17,768 nt of DNA, from assembly GCA_047638975.1 (NCBI GenBank), contig JBLINB010000033.1, positions 1 through 17,768 of the forward strand, read 5' to 3'. Shown here piece after piece: positions 6,939 to 14,750 of this stretch. Each line of letters starts with the position of its first letter. The first letter of the stretch is position 1. The translations under genes were made by a program, and so were the position numbers. The stretch is from JAPKEZ01 sp047638975. Lineage in GTDB: Bacteria; Planctomycetota; UBA1135. Below the pieces are notes generated by a model. The model saw nothing but the letters and a program-made list of their open reading frames with translations. It did no database searches and had not been told where the DNA came from.

Positions 6939-7436
6939 ATGACTAATAAAATTCACACATACCAAGCTATGTTCTTGCTCGACAACGAGGAAGTTCGTAA
7001 GGGCTTTAATCAATCGAAAGATTGGATTCAAGCTTGTCTTGAAAAACACAATATCGATGTAAAAGTACTACGCCTATGGGGCGAGCGTGCTTTGGCATAC
7101 CCAATTGGTACACGTAAGCGCGCAACATATTTGTTGGGTTGGCTCGAGGCTTCTGGCGAAGCTGTTAATGAGGCAAAACGCGAAATGTACTTGGTTGGTC
7201 CAGCATTCCGTATTATGTTTTTACGCGCTGACGAAATTCCAGCAGAAGAAATGGAATTCGGCATCGAAAAACTCGAAGATTCCGCTGTAGAGGTCCCTGA
7301 CGAGATCGACGAAATGGAATTCATCGAAGAAGAGGTAGCTGAAGAAGCCGCCGCTCCAGATTCAGAGGCTAAAACTGAAGAATCATCTAACGAGTCTGAG
7401 GCTGTTGCCGCCGGCGAAGAAAATAAGGAGAATTAA
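6939..7436 (+). CDS. rpsF: 30S ribosomal protein S6 with long acidic C-terminal tail
   Basis: The protein has 165 residues. Residues 5-98 form the S6 ferredoxin-like core, with HTYQAMFLLD at the start, the central GERALAYPIGTRKRATYLL (S6 signature region) and MYLVGPAFRIMFLR as the final strand. S6 pairs with S18 on the small-subunit platform. From about residue 101 the protein continues as a low-complexity tail of about 65 residues that is strongly acidic (26 Asp/Glu against 3 Lys). E. coli S6 instead gains extra glutamates post-translationally by RimK; here the acidic tail is mostly encoded. rpsR follows after two bases, and no ssb gene lies between them, unlike in many Firmicutes. The start is supported by the GAAAGG site upstream. 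Confidence 0.93.
   Translation: MTNKIHTYQAMFLLDNEEVRKGFNQSKDWIQACLEKHNIDVKVLRLWGERALAYPIGTRKRATYLLGWLEASGEAVNEAKREMYLVGPAFRIMFLRADEIPAEEMEFGIEKLEDSAVEVPDEIDEMEFIEEEVAEEAAAPDSEAKTEESSNESEAVAAGEENKEN
7425..7430 (+). promoter_or_regulatory. Strong Shine-Dalgarno sequence of rpsR
   Basis: AAGGAG lies eight bases before ATG 7439, inside the last codons of rpsF. It is the best Shine-Dalgarno match in the window and fixes the start of the short S18 gene. Confidence 0.75.
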
Positions 7437-7438
7437 TT

Positions 7439-7624
7439 ATGTCATCTAAAAAAGACCGTACATTCGACTTCAAGAACGTTGAAGAACTTCAAACATTCGT
7501 AACACCATTAGGTAGCATCATGCCTGCCAAGCGCACCGGTTTATCTGGTCGCGAGCAGCGTCGTCTTAAGACGGCTATCAAAATGGCACGCCAGCTAGCA
7601 CTCTTATCTTACGGGGCTCAGTAA
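7439..7624 (+). CDS. rpsR: 30S ribosomal protein S18
   Basis: The protein has 61 residues, short even for S18 (about 75 is usual). The conserved body is complete: FDFKNVEELQTFVTPLGSIMPAKRTGLSGREQRRLKTAIKMARQLALL corresponds to the family pattern of a Tyr/Phe-Lys-Asp/Asn strand, Gly-Lys/Ser-Ile, an Arg-Thr-Gly turn, and two basic rRNA-binding helices. The missing part is the N-terminal extension, which often carries Cys residues; none are present. S18 forms a heterodimer with S6, encoded two bases upstream. A clear AAGGAG site defines the start. rplI follows after two bases. Confidence 0.93.
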   Translation: MSSKKDRTFDFKNVEELQTFVTPLGSIMPAKRTGLSGREQRRLKTAIKMARQLALLSYGAQ

Positions 7625-7626
7625 TC

Positions 7627-8142
7627 ATGAGAATGAAACTAATCCTCCGTGCTGATGATCCTACACTAGGTCACACAGGTGATGTTGTAGAGGTTGCAGC
7701 GGGTTACGCACGTAACTTTTTGATTCCACGTGGCTTGGCTTTTACTTTTAGTACCGATGCTATGCGTCGTATCGAAAAGCATCGTGTCACTGCCGAGAAG
7801 GTGCGTATCGAGCAATTGTCCGACATGCAGTCTTTGGCTGATAAGTTGTCGACAATCGAGATAAGCTTTACCGAAAAAGTATCTTCAGCAGGACACCTCT
7901 ACGGTGCTGTTACTGCCAAGCGTATTTCTGAAGAATTACTTGAGAAGGGTATGACCGTCACTGAGAGCAATGTACGTCTAGGCGAGCCTATACGCTCAAT
8001 TGGCGAATTTGATGTACCTATCCACGTTCACTCAGAGATTAACGCTTCCGTTAAAGTTTGGGTAATCGGCCAAGAAGTTGCAGAACCAGTGGTTGAAGAG
8101 ACCCCTGAACTAGAGGAAGACGGCAAAGCCGCCGACGCCTAA
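7627..8142 (+). CDS. rplI: 50S ribosomal protein L9
   Basis: The protein has 171 residues. The N-terminal rRNA-binding domain shows MKLILRADDPTLGHTGDVVEV and then the L9 signature GYARNFLIPRGLA (26-38). A connecting helix spans roughly 45-75, and the C-terminal domain includes SSAGHLYGAVTAKRI and IRSIGEFDVPIHVH. The last 20 or so residues are acidic (for example EETPELEEDG), which lengthens the protein beyond the usual 148 or so. ATG 7627 and ATG 7633 are both possible starts; the second gives the more canonical N-terminus. No clear Shine-Dalgarno sequence is present. This is the last gene before the terminator at 8156-8188. Confidence 0.95.
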   Translation: MRMKLILRADDPTLGHTGDVVEVAAGYARNFLIPRGLAFTFSTDAMRRIEKHRVTAEKVRIEQLSDMQSLADKLSTIEISFTEKVSSAGHLYGAVTAKRISEELLEKGMTVTESNVRLGEPIRSIGEFDVPIHVHSEINASVKVWVIGQEVAEPVVEETPELEEDGKAADA

Positions 8143-8155
8143 AAAAAATCATATC

Positions 8156-8188
8156 GCGGACGGCTTTCTTGTATAGGAAGCCGTCCGC
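8156..8188 (+). terminator. Rho-independent-type terminator after rplI
   Basis: A 13-base-pair stem pairs 8156-8168 with 8176-8188 around a 7-base loop (8169-8175). It has one G-T wobble and a GC-rich base. It is preceded by eight A residues (8141-8148) and followed by a T-rich stretch (8189-8200). It starts 13 bases after the rplI stop and separates the ribosomal-protein run from dnaB. Because of the A tract it could also work in the reverse direction, but no leftward gene nearby needs it. The T-run is interrupted, so efficiency may be partial. Confidence 0.85.
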
Positions 8189-8210
8189 TATTGTATTATT
8201 ATCAGCTTAA
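8189..8210 (+). promoter_or_regulatory. Possible -10 region for dnaB
   Basis: Between the terminator hairpin and the dnaB ATG lie overlapping TATTAT hexamers (8194-8199 and 8197-8202). There is no convincing -35 and no Shine-Dalgarno sequence. If used, transcription would start within a few bases of the ATG. The same AT-rich bases form the terminator tail, so the match may be incidental. Confidence 0.25.
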
Positions 8211-9575
8211 ATGAGTAGCTCCGCCATGCCTTCACCACCCTTCGATCTCGAGGTCGAAAAGTGTATTTTGGGCAGTGTTTTGCGCGACCCAAACTGTATG
8301 CCAGACGTTTCGGCGGTTGTTTGGGCAGAAGATTTCTATTCGCCACGCCACCGAGAATTGTTCAAGATAATGATTGAGCTTGAGGGGCAAAACCCTGGGC
8401 AGTGTGATCCCTTGACTCTTGGCCATGAGGTGCAACGTCGTAAGAAAGAGCAAGAACTTGGCGGCGCTGAATATCTTGGTGAATGCATGCTTGCGGTTCC
8501 TTCGAATGCCTTCTTAGAAAACCATTTAACGATAGTTCGCAACCTATCTATTCGCCGATCATTGCTAAAAGCTTCTGAAGAAATTCAGACGAATGTTTTT
8601 GACGGCGAATACAGCGATGTCGACGAATTAGTCGGGCAGGCAGAAAAAGCAGTCTTCAATGTAGGAGAGCGCTTGGTCGGTAAAGAAATGATCTCAGTGT
8701 CCGAGTTGATCGATGAAAATCTCGACAACTTGCTGAGTGGTAAAGCGAAAGAAGAGGGACTGAAAACCGGTTATTACGATCTTGACGAAAAATCTGCATT
8801 TCGCCCTGGCGACTTGGTGGTCTTGGCAGCGCGTCCTGGTATGGGAAAAACGGCCTTTGCACTTAACTTGCTTGAGCGTGTAGCTGTGCAAGATAAGAAA
8901 GCGGTACTGATGTTCTCGCTTGAAATGCCACGCGATCAGTTGGTCGTGCGTTTGTTGTCTTCATTGGGTCGCGTGTCGCATGATAATCTGCGGCGTAACC
9001 GTTTGCAGCCGGCAGATAAATCTAAATTGGCAACTGCAGGTTCTATGTTGCGCGATACTGTAATTCATGTCGACGATTCTTCGCAACCAAGTCTGTCGCA
9101 AATCCGTGCTAAGGCTAGACGCCTCAAGCGCGAGGGTAAACTCGATTTGTTGATTATCGACTATTTGCAATTATTGCAGGCCAAGGCCGAGTCGAGGCAA
9201 AACGAGGTGTCATTGATTTCAAGAACTCTGAAATCCATAGCGCGTGACCTCGAAGTACCTGTTTTAGCATTGGCGCAGCTAAATCGTAAAGCTGAAGATC
9301 GTACGGATCATAAGCCCATGCTCTCCGACTTGCGCGAGTCTGGCTCTATCGAGCAAGATGCCGACATGGTGATGATGTTGATGCGTGAAGATTACTACAA
9401 TGAAACCGATGAGAATCGCGATAAAGCCATGTTGAGTATCGCCAAGAATCGACACGGCTCTACCGGAGAAATTCATTTGAAATTCAATAAGCGCTTTATG
9501 CGTTTCGAAAATAACGACGCTCATGCCCAAACAGTAGCACCTACTGCATCGGCTACAGCTTTTGATGATGTTTAA
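8211..9575 (+). CDS. dnaB: Replicative DNA helicase DnaB
   Basis: This 454-residue hexameric 5'-3' helicase unwinds DNA at the replication fork. The N-terminal domain (about 10-110) contains the typical FDLEVEKCILGSVL start. The RecA-like motor domain follows, with Walker A AARPGMGKT (206-214), SLEMP (236-240), Walker B LLIIDYLQLL (313-322), ALAQLNR (353-359), LSDLRESGSIEQDAD (371-385) and an AKNRHGSTG segment (411-419) holding the arginine-finger region. No intein interrupts it. It follows the rpsF-rpsR-rplI cluster, a common neighbourhood for dnaB, but a terminator lies between. Its final codons overlap the start of bamA, which ties it to the outer-membrane genes downstream. There is no Shine-Dalgarno sequence at ATG 8211. 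Confidence 0.97.
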   Translation: MSSSAMPSPPFDLEVEKCILGSVLRDPNCMPDVSAVVWAEDFYSPRHRELFKIMIELEGQNPGQCDPLTLGHEVQRRKKEQELGGAEYLGECMLAVPSNAFLENHLTIVRNLSIRRSLLKASEEIQTNVFDGEYSDVDELVGQAEKAVFNVGERLVGKEMISVSELIDENLDNLLSGKAKEEGLKTGYYDLDEKSAFRPGDLVVLAARPGMGKTAFALNLLERVAVQDKKAVLMFSLEMPRDQLVVRLLSSLGRVSHDNLRRNRLQPADKSKLATAGSMLRDTVIHVDDSSQPSLSQIRAKARRLKREGKLDLLIIDYLQLLQAKAESRQNEVSLISRTLKSIARDLEVPVLALAQLNRKAEDRTDHKPMLSDLRESGSIEQDADMVMMLMREDYYNETDENRDKAMLSIAKNRHGSTGEIHLKFNKRFMRFENNDAHAQTVAPTASATAFDDV

Positions 9576-12051
9576 ACAATTCTTAATGTTGATTGGTGTG
9601 TCGCTTATGGCATCCAATGTTTCTTTTGCGGCCCAACTCGGCGAAAGCGAGCCTGCACCTATTATTGAACAAATATTAGTGAATGGCGCCGACGCTGCAG
9701 TTTCAGAAGTCATGCAGGGTCTTTTGATTGAGGTTGGCAAGCCACTTACTAGCGAGTTACTTGATGCTAGCGAAAACTGGTTATGGCAGCATATGCGCTT
9801 ACGTGTATTGCAAATCCGTCAGTTGCCAGGCTCAGATTCGAAGTCGGTAATTGTCGAACTTACCGTCGAGGGTTTGAAATCATGGAAACACATTGTCTTC
9901 GAGGGCGCTAGCGAACTTGCGCCTCCTGATATCGAGCTTGCTGTAGGTCTTTTTGGCCAAGCAGTTGATGAGCTCGAATTAGAGAAATACGAGCGCCGTA
10001 TCTCTGAATATTACTTTCAAGAAGGCTTTAGAGGTACCGAGGTGTCTGCCATCGAGCGTCAAGGATATTTGGCATTTGTGGTTACCGAAGGCACGCAACT
10101 TACCATTGCTGAAGTGAAGTTCGAGGGTAACACATTCTTCCCCGAAGGCGGTGCTTGGGCTATATTGCACATCGGCATTGATCTATACGAAGTGCTGCAA
10201 CAAACAGATGGTGTTTTCAGTGACGATCAATACTCTGCTGATGTCGTAGTTGAAGATGTTAACTCGCTGACCTCTCTATATCGCGAATTCGGGTTTTTAG
10301 ATGTTGAAATTAGCTGTAGAGTTGTCGAGACCGAAGATGCTTCAGCTGCTGTTTTGGTTTACGTAATCGAGCAAGGCCCACGTTATACCATTCGTTCTGT
10401 GAGCTTCTCCAACAACAATGGCAAAGAGCTCATCTTTAGCGAGGATGAATTAAATGCTACTATCGATGTCAAGGCGGGCCAATTCTATGACCTAGCGGTC
10501 ATCCAGAAAGGTGTTCATGATTTGTCTATTAAGTACGGCGGAGCCGGCCGTCCGTCATCCGGAAGAGTGCGGTCTGTTGGCGATAAGGGTGACAAGTATT
10601 TTTGGGTGGGAAACACTCTCGGCCCTGGTAGACCAGAAACCTTAGTCGATATTGAAGAGCCAGTCGTCGATGTGATTTTTGTAATTCAAGAGGGCGAGGC
10701 TTTTCGCTTACGCGACGTTGTATTGCGCGGCTACCTCGGAACAGAAGACCGAGTTGTGCGCCGACAAATAGAACTCGAGCCTGGTCAAGAAGCGCGAGAA
10801 GATTTGGTTATTCGTTCATGGCGACGTATAAACGGACTAAATTTCTTTAAAGACGAAAACAACAATCCTGCTGTGAATTGGCATTGGGAGCAAATCGAAA
10901 GCCATCCCGAGCTGCTTGATTTAGTCTTTGAAGTAAAAGACAAGGGGCTGTTAAACAGCTTCCGTTTTGGTGGCGCATGGAATTCAGAAACAGGCCCTGC
11001 TTTGATGGTGAACCTCACTAAATCAAATGTTGATATGTGGGATATGCCAGAATCCTTCGGAAGTGTGTTTGCTGATTTACAAGAGGGTAAGGCCTTTCAT
11101 GGTGCTGGACAGTCTTTCAGTGTCATGGCTCAGCCGGGCAGAGATTTTTCATCTTATGCGTTGTCCTTTACCGAGCCCGACTTGCTGTACGACCATGTCG
11201 ACCGCCTCGGACTTAACTTCACTCTAAGAAAAAATATTCGTTACCTGCGTTCGCATGAAGAAGAACGCGGATCGTATGGCTTTACAGTCAGCAGGCTCTT
11301 CGGGCGTGACTTTTCTGTGTTTGGCGGACCAAGCCTCGGCAGCGTAGTCATCAATGACTTGTCAGCTGGAGCGCCGTCTACATTGTCAGACTTTAGTGGA
11401 CGTAGTTCTTTTTCTACGTTGATGATTGGCGCGCGACGTAACACGATTGCCGATCAGTTTTCTCCGGTTGATGGCTCTAGTCTTTCAATTAGCTTGGCGC
11501 AGACGGGCGGATTTTTGGGTGGCGACTGGAGTTTCTTAAAATCAACAGTTAAGGGAACGAAGCACTTGCCATTATGGGAAGACGTAGATTCTCGTCGTTG
11601 GATACTTTCACTTAAGGGTGCTGTGCAGAAAGCATGGTTGCAAGGCGATATGCAGTCACTACCTTACTCTGAAAGCTATTTTCAAGGCGGCAATAGAACT
11701 TTGCGGGGCTTCGCTTACCGCGGCACAAATATCGACTCTAATGGCTTCGCCACTCCCGGAAAAGCATCCTGGAATGCCTCCGTTGAGATGGGATTTCCGT
11801 TGTATGCAACGCGTCAACGTAAGCAAGTCAGCATGCTAGAGAACTTGCGCGGCGCAGCTTTTGTTGACTTCGGCGCTACAGGTGCCGACTTTAACGACAT
11901 GGCAGCAATGCGCGTCTCGGCGGGCGTGGCTTTTAAACTGCGCATGCCATTCATGTCACAGCTGCCAATCTCATTGGTACTTGCCAAGCCTTTGCGTAGC
12001 GAAGAAGGCGATGAGACCTCTACATTTTCATTCTTACTCGGTTCATTCTAA
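9565..12051 (+). CDS. bamA: Outer-membrane protein assembly factor BamA (Omp85 family)
   Basis: The protein has 828 residues. It begins with a signal peptide (cleavage near residues 22-23, after VSFA). Five POTRA-like segments can be traced at about 30-103, 104-176, 177-270, 271-377 and 378-460, followed by a beta-barrel domain to the end. The conserved barrel lid motif appears as GGNRTLRGF (LRGF at 713-716), and the protein ends in aromatic Phe, as outer-membrane proteins do. It inserts beta-barrel proteins into the outer membrane. The fourth POTRA carries a Gly-rich insertion (about 324-355), and the fifth has RGYLG where BamA usually has a GN element. The adjacent codons ATG 9565 and ATG 9568 are both possible starts; either overlaps the end of dnaB. 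A skp-like gene follows after five bases, the standard partner. Confidence 0.92.
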   Translation: MMFKQFLMLIGVSLMASNVSFAAQLGESEPAPIIEQILVNGADAAVSEVMQGLLIEVGKPLTSELLDASENWLWQHMRLRVLQIRQLPGSDSKSVIVELTVEGLKSWKHIVFEGASELAPPDIELAVGLFGQAVDELELEKYERRISEYYFQEGFRGTEVSAIERQGYLAFVVTEGTQLTIAEVKFEGNTFFPEGGAWAILHIGIDLYEVLQQTDGVFSDDQYSADVVVEDVNSLTSLYREFGFLDVEISCRVVETEDASAAVLVYVIEQGPRYTIRSVSFSNNNGKELIFSEDELNATIDVKAGQFYDLAVIQKGVHDLSIKYGGAGRPSSGRVRSVGDKGDKYFWVGNTLGPGRPETLVDIEEPVVDVIFVIQEGEAFRLRDVVLRGYLGTEDRVVRRQIELEPGQEAREDLVIRSWRRINGLNFFKDENNNPAVNWHWEQIESHPELLDLVFEVKDKGLLNSFRFGGAWNSETGPALMVNLTKSNVDMWDMPESFGSVFADLQEGKAFHGAGQSFSVMAQPGRDFSSYALSFTEPDLLYDHVDRLGLNFTLRKNIRYLRSHEEERGSYGFTVSRLFGRDFSVFGGPSLGSVVINDLSAGAPSTLSDFSGRSSFSTLMIGARRNTIADQFSPVDGSSLSISLAQTGGFLGGDWSFLKSTVKGTKHLPLWEDVDSRRWILSLKGAVQKAWLQGDMQSLPYSESYFQGGNRTLRGFAYRGTNIDSNGFATPGKASWNASVEMGFPLYATRQRKQVSMLENLRGAAFVDFGATGADFNDMAAMRVSAGVAFKLRMPFMSQLPISLVLAKPLRSEEGDETSTFSFLLGSF

Positions 12052-12056
12052 TAAAA

Positions 12057-12635
12057 ATGCGTAACACCACTACCTTAATAATTTTGCTGCTAGCTTTGAC
12101 TGGCAGTCTCGTTGCTAATCGCACATTCTCTGCTCCGCAAGAAGGCGTGCGTTATGTAAACATTGATACTTGTTTGCAGCAATGGAACAGCTACAAGGCA
12201 GTTCGCGACCAACTCACTGCTGAAACACAGCGCTTGACGCAGCAGTTATCTGCGCAATCAGATACCATCACGGCAAAGCGTGCCGATTTAGAATTACTTG
12301 ATCCATCGTCAGTCACAGCGCAAGAATTATTGTTGCAAATCAATATTGCAGAAGAGACTCTTAACTTCCAAAACCAAATGGCGTCGCGCCAAATGCAAGA
12401 GCGTTCTAACGCTGCTTTCTCGCGTGCCTTAGTCGAAATTAACCAAGCCTGCGCAGCCGTTGGTGAACTTAACGGATATTCTTCAATCCTGTCACACCCG
12501 GCAGACCTGAATCGCGTCTACCCAGATAGTGCTACACAACTAAACCAACTATCAGGACGTGTTGTTAACTGGACTAACCCGGCATACGATGTCAGTAGTG
12601 AGGTCGTTGCGATGCTCAATAAATCCACAGAGTAG
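12057..12635 (+). CDS. OmpH/Skp-like periplasmic chaperone
   Basis: The protein has 192 residues. A signal peptide covers roughly residues 1-26 (hydrophobic LIILLLALTGSLV, cleavage near FSA). The mature start GVRYVNIDTCLQQWNSYKAV matches the Skp/OmpH pattern (strand, Asp, then helix entering the coiled arms). Residues about 45-125 are Gln/Glu/Ala-rich and helical, consistent with the long tentacle helices, and the protein returns to AFSRALVEINQACAAVGELNGYSSIL, similar to the closing strand region. Skp holds unfolded outer-membrane proteins in the periplasm and delivers them to BamA, encoded immediately upstream. The C-terminal tail of about 45 residues is longer than in E. coli Skp. Assignment rests on architecture and position more than on identity. 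Confidence 0.82.
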   Translation: MRNTTTLIILLLALTGSLVANRTFSAPQEGVRYVNIDTCLQQWNSYKAVRDQLTAETQRLTQQLSAQSDTITAKRADLELLDPSSVTAQELLLQINIAEETLNFQNQMASRQMQERSNAAFSRALVEINQACAAVGELNGYSSILSHPADLNRVYPDSATQLNQLSGRVVNWTNPAYDVSSEVVAMLNKSTE

Positions 12636-12640
12636 TAATT

Positions 12641-13933
12641 ATGGCACGTAAGCAGCGCACGATTAAGAAAGCAGTTGGCATCGAGGGGGTAGCTCTTCAC
12701 TCTGGTGAAGCGGTGACTTTGCTTCTCAAGCCTGCAGTTGCTGGTACAGGCATCGTCTTTCATCGAAGTGACATCGATGATTGCCCAGACGTCCCTGCAT
12801 TAGCTGGCTATCTTTCGCTGTCGCAACGCCGTACGGTGTTGCATGTTGGTGCAGCCCAAGTCGGAATGGTCGAGCATCTATTATCGGCTTGCATGGGCTT
12901 AGGCGTCGACAATCTAAACGTTACGGTTTCTGGTCCAGAATTGCCTGGTATGGATGGCTCGGCAAAGCCATATGCCGATTTACTAAAGTCCGGTGTAATC
13001 GTCGAACAAAAAACATCGCGCCAGTTGTTCAAGGTCGTTGATGCACATGTGATACGTGAGGGTGATTGCGAAATTGTTTTGCTGCCGCCATCAGGCGATG
13101 GTCTTAAAATCAGTTACCTGCCAGAATATCCAGAAGGAGTCGATTCCTCTCCGGTTCATTTTGATTTAGCAACAGACAGCTACATCGAAGAAATCGCCGC
13201 TGCTCGCACATTTGTGCGTGTTGAAGAAATTGAGCCCCTGCTCGAAGCTGGGTTTGGCAAAGGGGCGACGGCTGAAAATACAGTCGTACTCGGCGGCGAA
13301 GCGCCGGTAGAAATGCGAATGGAATGCGAGCCAACGCGACATAAGATTCTTGATCTATTAGGCGACTTGGCTTTGGCCGGCATTGATATTCATGCGGATA
13401 TAATCGCACGCAAATCTGGGCATACACTTAATCAATCTTTGGCGCAGTACATCCTCGGTGAATACGAACAATTCACTACTTCCGATGACATAAACGAAGA
13501 TGGTTACGACATCCAAGACGTGATGCGTTTGCTTCCGCACCGTTATCCGTTTCTTCTGATAGATAGGGTGTTGCGTGTTGAAGGATGGCGCCGAGCAGTA
13601 GGTATTAAAAACGTGACGATTAACGAGCCTTTTTTTGGCGGTCACTTCCCGGAGCAACCTTTGATGCCCGGCGTGTTGCAGCTCGAAGCGCTTGCACAGT
13701 TGTCTGGGTTCTTACTACAGCGCAAGATGGATAATACTGGCAAGTTGGTGGTATTAGCTGCTATCGATAAGGTGCGTTTTAGAGGCGGTGTTGTGCCTGG
13801 CGACCAACTCTATCTCGAAGTAGAAACGCTGCGTATCAATCGCAGCCGCGCGTCGGTAAAAGCGCAGGCTAAGGTCGGCAAACGTGTAGTCTCCGAGGCA
13901 ATTCTTTCTTTTGCAATGGTGTCTAGCGCATGA
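12641..13933 (+). CDS. lpxC/fabZ: Fused LpxC-FabZ: UDP-3-O-acyl-GlcNAc deacetylase / 3-hydroxyacyl-ACP dehydratase
   Basis: The protein has 430 residues and two complete enzymes. Residues 1-275 are LpxC, the zinc deacetylase committing UDP-3-acyl-GlcNAc to lipid A. The zinc ligands His79 (in MVEHLLSA), His234 and Asp238 (in PTRHKILDLLGD) are present, with Glu78 as the base and His261 (KSGHTLN) as the acid. After a short linker (SDDINEDGYD, 281-290), residues 291-430 form FabZ with LLPHRYPFLLIDRV, GGHFP (His335) and LEALAQL (Glu349), the catalytic pair for dehydrating 3-hydroxyacyl-ACP. The fusion is known in Bacteroidetes and some other phyla. Both halves look active. The gene begins five bases after skp and ends in an ATGA overlap with lpxA. 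Confidence 0.96.
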   Translation: MARKQRTIKKAVGIEGVALHSGEAVTLLLKPAVAGTGIVFHRSDIDDCPDVPALAGYLSLSQRRTVLHVGAAQVGMVEHLLSACMGLGVDNLNVTVSGPELPGMDGSAKPYADLLKSGVIVEQKTSRQLFKVVDAHVIREGDCEIVLLPPSGDGLKISYLPEYPEGVDSSPVHFDLATDSYIEEIAAARTFVRVEEIEPLLEAGFGKGATAENTVVLGGEAPVEMRMECEPTRHKILDLLGDLALAGIDIHADIIARKSGHTLNQSLAQYILGEYEQFTTSDDINEDGYDIQDVMRLLPHRYPFLLIDRVLRVEGWRRAVGIKNVTINEPFFGGHFPEQPLMPGVLQLEALAQLSGFLLQRKMDNTGKLVVLAAIDKVRFRGGVVPGDQLYLEVETLRINRSRASVKAQAKVGKRVVSEAILSFAMVSSA

Positions 13934-14748
13934 CCAACATCCATGAAACTTCATATGTAGCACCTGGTGCTGAACTAGATACTGATGTCACGATTGGTCC
14001 GTTCTGCTTTGTTGGCAGTAACGTACGCATTGCCAGCGGTACGACTCTGGGGCCTCACGTAACTGTGCAAGGGCGGACAACCATTGGCGAAAACAACCAT
14101 TTTGTCGGACAGTGTGCTATCGGCGGTTTACCACAAGATTTAAAGTACGCAGGCGAAGAGTCCGCGTTAGTCATTGGTGATGGCAATGTCGTCCGCGAGT
14201 TTGTAACCATTAACATTGGTACTGCAGCGGGGTCTTGGATAACGTCACTAGGAAACAATAATTTGATTATGGCGTGTGCGCACGTTGCGCATGATTGTGT
14301 TATTGAAGACGACGTCATTCTAGGTAACAACGTGTTGCTAGCAGGGCATGTGCGCGTTGAAAGCAACGCTATTATTTCTGGTGGTGCAGCAGTAAACCAC
14401 TTTGTAACAATCGGTACTCTTGCGATGGTGGGCGGTATGGCCCGCGTAATTCAAGATATTCCACCCTTTATGATCGCCGAAGGTGCGCCAGCACGTGCGC
14501 GCGGCGTAAACGTAGTCGGAATGAAGCGCCGTGAATATCCAAAGGCTGCAATTTCTGAGATGCGCGATGCTTTCCGCCGCCTAATTGCAGATGAAACTCC
14601 AACAACTGTAGCCATCCAAGCAATGGAATCCGAATCGAATTTATTGCCAGACACGCGTCGCCTTGTTGCCTTCTTGCGCGACATGGACCGTGGCTTTCAA
14701 GGACGCTACCGCGAGTCGTTGCGCCGTAATCTCGAAGAGGGATTGTAA
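13930..14748 (+). CDS. lpxA: UDP-GlcNAc O-acyltransferase LpxA
   Basis: The protein has 272 residues. It transfers a 3-hydroxyacyl chain from ACP to UDP-GlcNAc (or its 3-amino analogue), the first step of lipid A synthesis. The N-terminal two thirds are hexapeptide repeats of a left-handed beta-helix. Family signatures are GGLPQDLKYAGE (65-76), VVREFVTINIGT (87-98), NLIMACAHVAHDC (111-123) with catalytic His121, LAGHV (137-141) and GVNVVGMKRREYPKAAI (192-208). The C-terminal helical domain follows. It starts inside the stop of lpxC-fabZ (ATGA), indicating translational coupling, and is followed after two bases by a Gfo/Idh/MocA oxidoreductase rather than lpxB. Confidence 0.96.
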   Translation: MTNIHETSYVAPGAELDTDVTIGPFCFVGSNVRIASGTTLGPHVTVQGRTTIGENNHFVGQCAIGGLPQDLKYAGEESALVIGDGNVVREFVTINIGTAAGSWITSLGNNNLIMACAHVAHDCVIEDDVILGNNVLLAGHVRVESNAIISGGAAVNHFVTIGTLAMVGGMARVIQDIPPFMIAEGAPARARGVNVVGMKRREYPKAAISEMRDAFRRLIADETPTTVAIQAMESESNLLPDTRRLVAFLRDMDRGFQGRYRESLRRNLEEGL

Positions 14749-14750
14749 AG

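Noticed and set aside
9279..9740. 153-residue open frame on the minus strand across the dnaB/bamA junction
   Set aside because: It is antisense to the conserved dnaB C-terminus and the bamA signal peptide, and nothing supports it as coding.
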